Positions 8,249 through 16,400 of a DNA stretch of 21,479 nucleotides are shown here, piece after piece. The stretch is taken from assembly GCA_964533785.1 (NCBI GenBank), contig CAZHNG010000087.1, forward strand, positions 1-21,479, written 5' to 3'. The stretch's first letter is position 1; every line of letters begins with the position of its first letter. A program made the position numbers and the translations under genes. Under the pieces are notes generated by a model that saw only the letters and a program-made list of their open reading frames with translations, was not told where the DNA came from and made no database searches. This DNA is from JANQRV01 sp964533785. Lineage in GTDB: Bacteria > Bacteroidota > Bacteroidia > Chitinophagales > Saprospiraceae.

Positions 8249-8791
8249 TTACAATGCTTCTCTCACCTCCATAAGGGCAAAGCCTAATAAATTCAGACCA
8301 TCCCATGTATGGGGATTTTTGATGCCTTCATCTATTTCACTTTTTCCAATGCCCCAGACTTTATCGAGAGGGCTAGCTTCAACTAAGATGCGATGGCCGG
8401 TATTGACCAGGTATTTCGCCAAAGCTTTATTTTGCCCAAATTTATGTAGGTTACCGGTTTTTACAATTTGATATTTATTCCCATCCCAGATTTTTTGATC
8501 GAACGCTTGAACTTGTCGGCCTAAATTTTTGGCTTCTGCCGGATGTCGACAGTTCAGTATCAGTTCCAAAGTCTTAATATCTTCAAATAACCTTGCTTTT
8601 TCTGCCATCATCCAATGTTCCGCTGTTTTATATTCAACCCCTTCAACTTTAAAAGGAGATTGCCACCACTGACTCAGGCAGGATTTATTCACAGAGTTAT
8701 CTTCAGCGGGTTGGTGCCCCCAAAAGAATAAAAATTTCAGCACTTCCCCATTGTCGTACCGCGCTTTAATCAAATCCAATGAGTATTCCAT
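8249..8791 (-). CDS. NADAR family protein (YbiA-like N-glycosidase fold)
   Basis: A 180-residue protein of the NADAR/YbiA superfamily. Visible landmarks are KFLFFWGHQPAED, LSQWWQSPFKVEGVEYKTAEHWMMAEKARLF (about 40-70, equivalent to the family's LSNFxPSPFxxxGxxYxTxEHxxQxxKA), HPAEAKNLGRQV, and the late motif KVWGIG (about 145) where NADAR proteins carry a conserved Trp-Gly. Studied members hydrolyse N-glycosidic bonds of ADP-ribose-like or riboflavin-precursor metabolites. Which applies here cannot be told. It stands alone on the minus strand, convergent with the thioredoxin-fold gene and divergent from the SDR gene. The Met start at 8791 gives a normal family length. Confidence 0.88.
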   Translation of the reverse strand: MEYSLDLIKARYDNGEVLKFLFFWGHQPAEDNSVNKSCLSQWWQSPFKVEGVEYKTAEHWMMAEKARLFEDIKTLELILNCRHPAEAKNLGRQVQAFDQKIWDGNKYQIVKTGNLHKFGQNKALAKYLVNTGHRILVEASPLDKVWGIGKSEIDEGIKNPHTWDGLNLLGFALMEVREAL

Positions 8792-8929
8792 ATGCTTGGT
8801 TTTAAAATCAAACTAGCCTTTTGGGTAAATAGTTCCAGCTGTTAACACCTAACTAAATATCCGGTGCTGAGCATTAATCAAAGAATTGAGATTAAATCAA
8901 CCAGGGAAGAAAATTTTTTCTACAATAAT

Positions 8930-8984
8930 AGAACAAACGTTTCAAAATAAATGTATTCAAACAGAACGTTCATTCCAAAATAAA
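8930..8984. promoter_or_regulatory. Paired 22-bp direct repeat, candidate TetR operator upstream of SDR gene
   Basis: Two copies of the pattern AGAAC-N3-C-R-TTYC followed by AAAATAAA occur at 8930-8951 and 8963-8984 (17 of 22 identical, 33-bp offset). They contain the perfect 8-bp palindromes AAACGTTT (8935-8942) and GAACGTTC (8964-8971). They end 16 bp before the SDR start. A TetR-family gene lies just downstream of the SDR gene, so these are natural candidates for its binding sites. This is inference from layout. Confidence 0.45.
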
Positions 8985-9000
8985 ATTAAAACTTAAAATC

Positions 9001-9747
9001 ATGCAGAATCTAACAGGAAAAACCGCGGTTATTACCGGTGGAAACAGTGGTATCGGTTATGCCACAGCAAAAGAACTAAAAGAACAAGGCGCACGGGTCA
9101 TCATTACCGGGCGGTCACCGGAAAAGGTAGAAAAGGCCGCACAAGAATTAGGCGTTAAAGGAATGGTGGCGGATGTCAGCGACTTAGGACAAATTGACCA
9201 CCTGGTTACTCAAGTCAAAGGGGAATTCGGAATGGTAGATGTGTTATTCATTAATGCGGGGGTATTTTTCCCGACACCTGTAGGCAGTATTGGTGAAGAA
9301 GTCTTCGACCAGCAAATGAACATCAATTTCAAAGGGGCCGTATTTACTTTGGAGAAATTTTTGCCAATTTTGAATGAGGGTGCCTCCATTATTAATTTAT
9401 CATCGATCAATGCTTATACGGGTATGGCAAATACTGCGGTATACGCGGCTTCAAAAGCGGCAATGAATTCTTTTACCAGAACAGCTGCCACAGAATTAGC
9501 GCCTAAAAACATCAGGGTGAACGCCGTTAACCCAGGCCCCATTAGCACCCCGATTTTCGGGAAAACCGGATTACCGGAAGAACAATTAAATGGTTTTGCT
9601 GCTTCTATGCAAAATAGAGTTCCACTGAAACGGTTTGGCGATCCAAAAGAAGTTGCTAAATTGGTAACTTTCCTGGCGTCCGATGATGCTTCTTTCATTA
9701 CAGGAGGAGAGTATAATGTGGATGGAGGGATTGCAGTTTTGATCTAG
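9001..9747 (+). CDS. Short-chain dehydrogenase/reductase (SDR) family oxidoreductase
   Basis: A 248-residue classical SDR. The Rossmann dinucleotide motif is TGGNSGIG (12-19, G-x3-G-x-G), NAG is at 85-87, and the catalytic Ser is S135 in INLSSIN. The catalytic Tyr/Lys are Y148 and K152 (YAASK), and the PGP motif that follows is NAVNPGPISTPIF. Arg38 after the second strand (IITGRS) suggests NADP(H) preference, by family rule. The C-terminus DGG fits the family. The substrate cannot be inferred. It is followed by a TetR regulator and a PPOX-type flavoprotein on the same strand, and the paired repeats just upstream suggest repression by that TetR. The gap to tetR is 125 bp and carries a hairpin, so it may be a separate transcript. 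Confidence 0.93.
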   Translation: MQNLTGKTAVITGGNSGIGYATAKELKEQGARVIITGRSPEKVEKAAQELGVKGMVADVSDLGQIDHLVTQVKGEFGMVDVLFINAGVFFPTPVGSIGEEVFDQQMNINFKGAVFTLEKFLPILNEGASIINLSSINAYTGMANTAVYAASKAAMNSFTRTAATELAPKNIRVNAVNPGPISTPIFGKTGLPEEQLNGFAASMQNRVPLKRFGDPKEVAKLVTFLASDDASFITGGEYNVDGGIAVLI

Positions 9748-9800
9748 GCACTACGGGATAGCCCCAACGAGGCGGTATCATAGGGAGCTTAAGTAGATTT

Positions 9801-9825
9801 TACCCCCAAACACTTTGGTAGGGTA
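9801..9825 (+). terminator. Hairpin between SDR and tetR genes (possible attenuator or terminator)
   Basis: TACCC/GGGTA and CCAAA/TTTGG pair around the loop CAC, with a TA bulge on the 3' side. There is no T-run after it (AACAAAC follows), so intrinsic termination is doubtful. It may be a processing or partial-termination structure. Confidence 0.35.
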
Positions 9826-9872
9826 ACAAACAGACAAGTGCTTCGTTGCGGCTATCCCTTCAAAAAAATACT

Positions 9873-10466
9873 ATGCCTCGCAAGAAACAATTTGACCGAA
9901 CAATAGTCCTCGAAAAAGCTATGGAGCTTTTTTGGAATAAGGGCTTCCATGCTACGTCCATACAGGACCTGGTGGATCATTGCGGCATAAACCGGGCGAG
10001 CATGTACGACACTTTTGGTGGAAAAGAACAGTTGTTCAAAGAAGCATTTCAATTGTACCGAGACCAGGAAGGAGAATATTTTAAAGCTACCGATCAGCAA
10101 TTGGCAAAAAAGTCAGTCCGCCAATTTTTGGAAGGATACTTTTACGAGGCTTTAAAAGAAATCCAAAAAGACCACCAAAATAAGGGGTGTATGGTGGTGA
10201 ATACCACAACCGAGCTTTGTAATCAAAATAAAGAAATTCTACAACTGGTTAAAACTAACCTGATCGAGGTCGTTCAACTCTTCAGCCATATTATTGCAAT
10301 AGGCCAAAAGCGGCAGGAAATCGGAGCTGATCATAATCCGGTTGATCTCGCTTATCACCTTTTTACTTTTTATAATGGCTTCAAAGTGATTGCTAAGATC
10401 GAACAAGACCCGAGGGTTTTAAAAACATTAATTGACCAAGAGTTGGATTATATTTTCCAAGCCTAA
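9873..10466 (+). CDS. TetR/AcrR family transcriptional regulator
   Basis: A 197-residue regulator with an N-terminal TetR helix-turn-helix. The order is VLEKAMELFWNKGFHATSIQDLVDHCG, INRASMYDTFGGKEQLFKEAF (about residues 10-56), the classical pattern of three helices ending in the Y-x-x-F-x-x-K-x-x-L recognition region. The C-terminal ligand domain has NKGCMVVNTTTEL, seen in the YezE/YxaF-like subgroup. I chose ATG at 9873 because it gives MPRKKQFDR directly before the first helix. An upstream TTG at 9846 would add nine residues not typical of the family. The ligand is unknown. It is 34 bp from the PPOX gene downstream, so the two are probably co-transcribed, and it likely controls the SDR gene. 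Confidence 0.9.
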   Translation: MPRKKQFDRTIVLEKAMELFWNKGFHATSIQDLVDHCGINRASMYDTFGGKEQLFKEAFQLYRDQEGEYFKATDQQLAKKSVRQFLEGYFYEALKEIQKDHQNKGCMVVNTTTELCNQNKEILQLVKTNLIEVVQLFSHIIAIGQKRQEIGADHNPVDLAYHLFTFYNGFKVIAKIEQDPRVLKTLIDQELDYIFQA

Positions 10467-10500
10467 TTGTTCTTGATAAACAACTAAAAAATCCTTTAAA

Positions 10501-11049
10501 ATGGGAAAAGTATTCTCCGCCTTAGATGATCGTCTGTGCAAGTGGATTGAAGAACAACATATTTTCTTTGTAAGTACCGCCCCTTTGTCAGGAGAAGGCC
10601 TGGTTAATTGTTCGCCCAAAGGTCTGGACAGTTTTCGGATTCTCGACAATCATACTGTGGCCTACCTTGACCTTACCGGCAGCGGTGTTGAAACGATCGC
10701 TCATTTGCGGGAAAACGGACGTATCACCATCATGTTCTGTGCTTTTAGCGGGCCACCCAAGATTGTACGATTATATGGTAAGGGAGAAGTCTTGTATCGA
10801 GGAACGGAGGCTTATCAGGTCTTGCGTGGCCGGTTTCCGGAACAAAGCGGAGAACGCTCCATCATTAAGGTCAATCTAACCAGAATAGCTGATTCCTGTG
10901 GTTATAGTGTGCCTTTATACCAGTTCGAAGGGGAACGCGATGTGCTCAATAAATGGGCAGATCACAAGGGCGAAGATGGTATTATTGCCTACCAGCAGGA
11001 GAAAAACCGGAAAAGCCTGGATGGTTTGCCGGGTGTGCCGCCGCAGTAG
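10501..11049 (+). CDS. Pyridoxamine 5'-phosphate oxidase-related (PPOX class) FMN-binding protein
   Basis: A 182-residue protein of the split-barrel flavin-binding superfamily. Visible features are FFVSTAPLSGEGLVNCSPKG (about 22-41), SFRILDNHTVAYLDLTGSGVETIAHLRENGRITIMF, and PPKIVRLYGKGEVLY, the typical strand order of PPOX proteins. Such proteins bind FMN (or F420 in actinobacteria) and reduce or oxidise small molecules; the substrate is unknown. The C-terminal tail (KSLDGLPGVPPQ) is Pro/Gly-rich and ends the protein cleanly. It follows tetR by 34 bp with no terminator between them. The SDR-TetR-PPOX cluster has the look of an inducible redox or detoxification set. It is convergent with the DUF1501 gene, with 62 bp between the stops. 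Confidence 0.9.
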   Translation: MGKVFSALDDRLCKWIEEQHIFFVSTAPLSGEGLVNCSPKGLDSFRILDNHTVAYLDLTGSGVETIAHLRENGRITIMFCAFSGPPKIVRLYGKGEVLYRGTEAYQVLRGRFPEQSGERSIIKVNLTRIADSCGYSVPLYQFEGERDVLNKWADHKGEDGIIAYQQEKNRKSLDGLPGVPPQ

Positions 11050-11054
11050 GGTTA

Positions 11055-11078
11055 AGATACCAGATAATAGATGCCAGA
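11055..11078. repeat. Degenerate AGATnCCAGA repeat at a convergent gene junction
   Basis: AGATACCAGATAATAG followed by ATGCCAGA lies just after the PPOX stop. The AGATACCAGAT core recurs at 5253-5263, and AGATGCCAGAT recurs twice, inverted, inside mnmE at 1194-1249. Confidence 0.55.
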
Positions 11079-11111
11079 GGGAAAGTAGATGCGGGTAATT
11101 TTTCCTCACTT

Positions 11112-12602
11112 TCAGGCAATGATCCCCTTTACCACTTTCCCGTGCACATCAGTAAGTCGGTACCGGCGCCCCTGGTGCTTAAAGGTCAGCCTTTCATGAT
11201 CTACCCCGAGCAAGTGTAACAAAGTAGCCTGGAAATCATGTACATGAACACCATCTTTGGCGATATTATAACTGAAGGCATCGGTTTGTCCATAGACGGT
11301 TCCTGGTTTAATACCACCACCGGCCATCCAAATGGAAAAGCACCGGGGATGGTGATCTCTCCCGTAATTCTCTTTGGTCAATCGTCCTTGTGAGAAACTG
11401 GTCCGTCCGAACTCTCCTCCCCAAATGACGAGCGTATCCTCCAGTAGCCCTCTTTGCTTTAAATCTTTAACGAGTGCGGCGGAAGCCTGGTCGCTCGATC
11501 TGGCCATGGTTTGAATATCATTAGGTAAATTACCGTGTTGATCCCAACCCATGTGGTACAGTTGAATGAAGGGGACATCACGTTCTGCAAGCCGTCGGGC
11601 CAGTAAGCAATTAGCCGCATAAGTGCCGGGAATTCGGGCGTCAGAACCATACATATCGAAAATGTAGTCCGGCTCATCAGAAAGATCCGTTACTTCGGGA
11701 ACACTGGTCTGCATACGGTAAGCCATTTCGTACTGGCTGATCTTGGAGTCGATCTCCGGATCGCCCCAGACTTCTTTTTGTTCTTTTTCCAGTTTTTCCA
11801 AATAGTCTAATTCACGCCGGCGGCTGTTACGATCAATTCCGTTGGGATTAGAAAGAAATAAGACCGGGTCTGCTCCGGAACGGAAACGTACCCCCTGATG
11901 ATGGGAAGGCAGGAAACCGCTGTTCCAGGCCTGCATATTAAGGTTTTGCGTATCCGGTTTGCCCTTGGACAATAAAACAATGAAGGCCGGTAAATTTTGG
12001 TTGGGACTGCCTAAACCGTAACTCATCCAGGAACCAATACTAGGCCGGCCCACTTGCTGCGAACCCGTTTGCAAAAAAATAATGGCCGGCTCGTGATTGA
12101 TCGCTTCGGTGTACATGGACTGTACCACGCAGATATCTTCAGCGATCTGGGCAGTATAGGGTAAAAGATCACTAAAATACCCCCCGGTCTTGGGGTGGCG
12201 GGCAAATTCGAACTTTGATCCCACCAGGGGAAAGCTTGCCTGAGCCGCTAACATTCCCGTAATCCGCTGATCTCCTCTCACACTGTCAGGGATTTCCTGG
12301 CCCCACCGTTTAGCCAACTCAGGTTTATAGTCGAATAACTCTATCTGGCTGGGCCCGCCACTTTGAAAGAGATAGATCACTCTTTTGGCGCGCGGGGCAT
12401 GGTGTAAGGCTTTGAGGACTCCGCCACCGCCCGGGATCCCAAGCTGGTCGCCATAGTTGGAATTATGCGCTTGCCCTTTGAGCAGATCAGGGAAAATCAT
12501 AGAGCCAAGTGCTAAGGCGCCGAGGCCTTTCGTGGTGGTGCGCAAGAATTCGCGACGGGTCTTCTGGTAGGTTGCTAGTTGTAGGTCGGTGTTGGTTGTC
12601 AT
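11112..12602 (-). CDS. DUF1501 family protein, partner of PSD1-type gene (Tat-exported)
   Basis: A 496-residue, longer type of DUF1501 protein with a sulfatase/alkaline-phosphatase-like fold. The twin-arginine signal is TRREFLRTTTKGLGALALGS (15-34). Landmarks are PRAKRVIYLFQSGGPSQIELFDYKPEL, MYTEAINHEPA, RLAERDVPFIQLYHMGWDQHGNL, VIWGGEFGRT, GRDHHP, and the ending DVHVHDFQATLLHLLG-type sequence with HERLTFKHQGRRYRLTDV. This subtype is normally encoded directly after a PSD1/DUF1549/DUF1553 gene, and the pair is thought to act outside the cytoplasm on an unknown, possibly carbohydrate, substrate. Here that partner is upstream on the same strand, but a DUF433/DUF5615 module separates them. The gap from the toxin remnant is only 36 bp, so transcription probably still runs through. 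Confidence 0.94.
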   Translation of the reverse strand: MTTNTDLQLATYQKTRREFLRTTTKGLGALALGSMIFPDLLKGQAHNSNYGDQLGIPGGGGVLKALHHAPRAKRVIYLFQSGGPSQIELFDYKPELAKRWGQEIPDSVRGDQRITGMLAAQASFPLVGSKFEFARHPKTGGYFSDLLPYTAQIAEDICVVQSMYTEAINHEPAIIFLQTGSQQVGRPSIGSWMSYGLGSPNQNLPAFIVLLSKGKPDTQNLNMQAWNSGFLPSHHQGVRFRSGADPVLFLSNPNGIDRNSRRRELDYLEKLEKEQKEVWGDPEIDSKISQYEMAYRMQTSVPEVTDLSDEPDYIFDMYGSDARIPGTYAANCLLARRLAERDVPFIQLYHMGWDQHGNLPNDIQTMARSSDQASAALVKDLKQRGLLEDTLVIWGGEFGRTSFSQGRLTKENYGRDHHPRCFSIWMAGGGIKPGTVYGQTDAFSYNIAKDGVHVHDFQATLLHLLGVDHERLTFKHQGRRYRLTDVHGKVVKGIIA

Positions 12603-12638
12603 TTTGTTGGTTTTCCAATACTACGATAATCAGTAAGC

Positions 12639-13107
12639 CTAGATTGCTCTTTTTCTTATTTTATTCCTATTGATAGTAACGAATTCATAGTCCTCCTTTG
12701 AATTTTTATTGATGATATCTTTAACAACTGTAATTGAGTAATTCATTACCTGGAGATAATCCTCTTTTTCGTACCGTAAAAAAATGATAGTCAAACCCCT
12801 GATTTGGTGAGAAAATACCCATTTCCCGAAATCTTTGTCTTCTGTAATAAGTATTTGCTTATTTCTCTTTGCAATTTCAATAACTTCTTCGTCAGAGATA
12901 CCTGGGCTTATTTCTAAAACCCAGTCAATCGAAAAACCATTGTCTCTCAATGTTTTTATGATATTTCCATTTATACTTGACGCCAAGTGGTTTGGGACTT
13001 CCCAAACCTACTTCGGTCAGTATATACCGTACTTGAAGGTTGTTTGGGTTCCCAAACTACTTCAACGTCGGTATAAACCCCTCGTCAGCTAAAATCCCCC
13101 CATTCAT
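12639..13107 (-). pseudogene. DUF5615 PIN-like toxin, split by a palindromic repeat insert
   Basis: The gene starts with ATG at 13107-13105, overlapping the DUF433 stop as ATGA. It reads MNGGILADE, matching the conserved MK-I-LADEN start of DUF5615 proteins that carries the first acidic active-site residue. Eight codons later a TAG closes the frame inside the inserted repeat (12970-13077). Beyond it, in another frame, the rest of the family reads INGNIIKTLRDNGF, SPGISDEEVIEIAKRN, ILITEDKDFGKWVF (the second acidic motif DKDFG), GLTIIFLRY and a basic end. A TTG at 12986 could start a 115-residue product, but it would lack the ADE motif. The family is a predicted RNase toxin (Mut7-C/PIN-like) paired with DUF433 antitoxins. 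As it stands it should be inactive. Confidence 0.8.
12970..13077. repeat. Insert of two tandem 53-bp palindromic repeats with inverted termini
   Basis: Unit B (12972-13024) and unit A (13023-13075) are each 53 bp, each an imperfect whole-length palindrome. Each has a core stem of GTTTGGG/CCCAAAC around a 2-bp centre and ends in TATAC/GTATA. The outer ends TTTATAC (12970-12976) and GTATAAA (13071-13077) are inverted repeats that extend imperfectly for about 28 bp (TTTATAC, GACG, AAGT, GTTTGGGA blocks). The insert sits exactly where the DUF5615 reading frame breaks. No open frame is inside. It behaves like a small palindromic element (MITE- or RPE-like). No other copy was noticed in this window. 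Confidence 0.75.
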
Positions 13108-13292
13108 GCGGCACGAATTACCTCTTCAGATTCCATTATTGATGCGGCATAAGCTACAGAGGCCAGAATAGATTCCCTGTTTAAATGAGGGTACATTTCT
13201 AAAAGTTCTTCAAAAGAATAACCATCCGCTATTTTTCTTAAAATCAATTCTACTGTTATTCGGGTTCCTTTGATTTTGGGTTTTCCCAGCAT
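13104..13292 (-). CDS. DUF433 family antitoxin, 5' end altered by a stop at codon 2
   Basis: The sequence MLGKPKIKGTRITVELILRK, ADGYSFEELLEMYPHLNRES and VAYAASIM is a typical DUF433 protein, a small winged-helix/HTH antitoxin paired with DUF5615 toxins. Relatives have about 10 more N-terminal residues. Here the codons just upstream in frame encode IDSDPKV, which fits the family, and before them comes ATG TAA (13319-13314). The expected start codon is thus followed at once by a stop, with no other ATG, GTG or TTG until the internal ATG at 13292. Either translation uses that internal Met, giving a 62-residue shortened protein, or the gene is dead. Its stop overlaps the toxin start by ATGA. It lies 109 bp after the PSD1 gene. 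Confidence 0.75.
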   Translation of the reverse strand: MLGKPKIKGTRITVELILRKIADGYSFEELLEMYPHLNRESILASVAYAASIMESEEVIRAA

Positions 13293-13428
13293 TACTTTCG
13301 GGTCTGAATCTATTTACATTTTATAGTTTATCATGATATTAAAGCTTTGCTATTAAAACTAATTTATTGTTTATTTGGTTTCCTCTTGCTTACTTATCTT
13401 TGAAATGCTATTTAATCTTAAGCAGCGT

Positions 13429-16400
13429 TCAATTTTTAAAATAAGACTCCGTCGTGTTTAAGACCGTATTAACGACTCTCGTCAAAGCAGCCACTTCATT
13501 TGCCGGTAAGTTTGCGTTGACCTTTTGGTGTCCCATGTCCAGGTATGTTAAAGTACGGGCTTCATCTTCCCGGAAATAAGCTAATTCTTCTGTGTACTGC
13601 AGCAACAGCAATTGCCGCTCCTTATCCGTCGGCATCCTACCTGTCAGTGCCCGGAATGCCTGGACTGTAGCTTTGGGGACTTCACCATGGGTTTGCTTCC
13701 ACAATCGTTCCGCCAACACCCGGCATCCTTCGATCATTTGCACGTCATTCAACAGTACCAAAGCTTGTAGCGGCGTGTTGCTGATCTGACGTCTAACCTG
13801 GCATTCTCCACGGTGAGCCGCATCGAAAATGAGCATACCCGGCGGAGGCATATTGCGTTTCCAAAAGGTATAAATACTTCTGCGGTACAAGCCATTTTCG
13901 TAATCAGTTTCCCAGTCGGGAAAGAAACCGTGGGTCATCACCTCTTTCCACAAGCCGGGTGCCTGGTACGGAAATACCGAAGGGCCACCGATTTTAGGAT
14001 CTAACAGTCCGCTAACCGCCAGAATATTATCCCTGATCATTTCTGCTGACCGCCGGTAGCGCGGCCCTCTGGCCAACAGGTAATTATCGGGATCAATTTC
14101 TTCTAATTCCGGCCTGATCTTTGAGGATTGCCGGTAGGTTGCAGAAGTCACCATCTGTCTGATGAGGCGCTTCACGTCCCAGCCGTTCCTTTGAAAATCT
14201 AGCGCCAGCCAATCCAATAAGGCCGGATGAGAAGGTAATGCCCCCTGATTGCCAAAGTCTTCAACGGTTTCCACTATGCCTCGGCCGAACATTAAATACC
14301 ACATCTGATTAACCGCCACTCTGGCCGTTAGTGGATGGTCGGGATGGATCAACCATTGACCCAGTCCCAATCGATTTCTGGGTAACTCCTCAAGCCAGGG
14401 CAGAATGGAGGAAGGTACCTCCCGTTTTACCCGTTTACCATAAGCATCATAAACTCCACGTTCTAAAATATAGGTGGGTCGTTCGTTATCCCAATCCCCC
14501 ATGACCATTATTTCCTGAACCGTATCGATCGTGATGATTTCCTTTAGTTGCGTTTCACGCATGGCAGATCGCGCCGACTCCAATTGCTGATCGATAAAAA
14601 GATCGTAGAAAAGATGAAGAGATTGTGTTTTTGATTTCAGGGCATCTTCAAATGTGGTTATCCCAAGCTTAGCGTCGTAAAGATATTTGGCTACCAAAGG
14701 GCCTGATTCCCGGTTAAGGATGCGAACCTCATCTAATAATCCGCCGGTAAAATCCTGATCGTAGTGCCGGTTCCCGATGATCATACCTTTATAAGGCATG
14801 TAAACGGTTGCCCGGGTGTCCAGGTAGGGTTTCGTAGAACGATACAAGTAATTTCGGGCAATTTGGATCGGAATAAGCTCCCCATCACGATAAAGCTGCA
14901 TGCCTTCCGCCTTACTGGAGCCATCGTACGTCCAGACAAAATGTACCCACTGGTTCAAAGGAAGGTCTTCCAGATGGGTGATATCCAATGACTGGTAAGG
15001 ATGTGCATGGTTGAGGCGGAAATGCAATTGCAAACTATCCAAAACAACATCCCATCCCCGGTAACCCTGAATGCGGTTATTTCCGTTGTATATAACATGA
15101 GCTTCATTAAAAGCTTTTGGAATATTGATCCAGAAGCTTATGGTAAAGGGTTCCATACGTTCAAAGGAGACCCGGCTGCCGTCCGAAACGAATTGTCCCT
15201 GAGCATGACTACTAATGGCTTTCCCTTTTTTCCCCGGTACTGCTTTTACATCACCCCAGTAAGTAGCGGTTGCATTACCTTGAGCGAGATCTGTTGCTTG
15301 GCCATTGGCCATATCGTCAAAGGTTAGATGAGCTACGGTAGCTTTATCAACTACATCACTTAATATGGAGGCTTCATTCTGTTGGTTTACCCATTCCTGA
15401 AAAGTATTAATATTCGTCTCTGCAATGATTTCAATACTATCCTGCTGTTCTGCTATACTTTTGAGCAGGTATTCTCGAACAGCGGCCACTTCATCATCGG
15501 GCAATGGTAAAACAGGTCCGGCATTCATCGAAAGCTTATTAGGTACCATTTGGCCATTTTCAATAGAATTGTACGCAAATATGCCATCCCCTCTTTCTAC
15601 CGTAGAATTAAAAAAGCTGAACAACTGGAAATAATTCTCCTGGCTGATCGGATCGTATTTATGATCATGACAGCGGGCGCAGCCGAGGGTTAAACCCATA
15701 AATGCTGCACCCACTGTATTGGTGCGGTCGGCGACGTATTCTACCCTGAATTCTTCCGGAATGATTCCCCCTTCGGAGTTTTGTTTATGATGCCGGTTGA
15801 AAGCGGTAGCTAATATCTGTTCGGTACCGGCATTGGGTAATTGATCGCCTCCCACCTGCCAAAGAATGAACCTATCGTAGGGCAAATTTTTATTAAAAGC
15901 TTCAATAACCCAGTCCCGGTAAGGCCAAAAAGTATGATGGAAATCATCCAGGTAACCTTCCGAATCGGCAAAACGGGCAACATCAAGCCAATGGGCAGCC
16001 ATCCGTTCTCCGTAAGCCGGCAGGTTCAATAAACTATCTACCAACCGCTCGTAATAGTCGGGGCGATTATCTTTGGACAAACGATCCAGCTCTTCCAACG
16101 TTGGGGGTAAACCCGTTATGTCGAAATACAACCGGCGGATGAGCTGTGCTTTTTTTGCTTCCGGTGCTGGGCTAATGCCAGATTGTTCCAGTTTTGCCGA
16201 GATAAAACGGTCAATTTCATTGCTGGCCCAACCATCACCGGCAGCCGGAACTTCATCTGCTTTTGGTTTGGTGAATGCCCAATGCGGCTTGTAAACAGCA
16301 CCTTGCTCGATCCATTTGATGATGGTTGCTTTTTCAATAGCATTCAAGTTTAGGTTAGATTCGGGCGGCGGCATAACCCTCTCCGGATCATCCGACAAAA

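Noticed and set aside
9846..9872. TTG start adding nine residues to the TetR protein
   Set aside because: ATG at 9873 gives the usual short basic lead before the helix-turn-helix.
12639..12986. Intact 115-residue DUF5615 protein starting at TTG 12986
   Set aside because: The first residues (MASS) come from the end of the palindromic insert, and the conserved ADE start of the family is found upstream on the other side of it.
13374..13402. Promoter-like TTTG-N17-TATCTTTG on the plus strand, antisense to the PSD1 3' end
   Set aside because: The motif matches but the spacer is short and the DNA is very AT-rich, so a chance match is likely; no gene or structured RNA follows on that strand.
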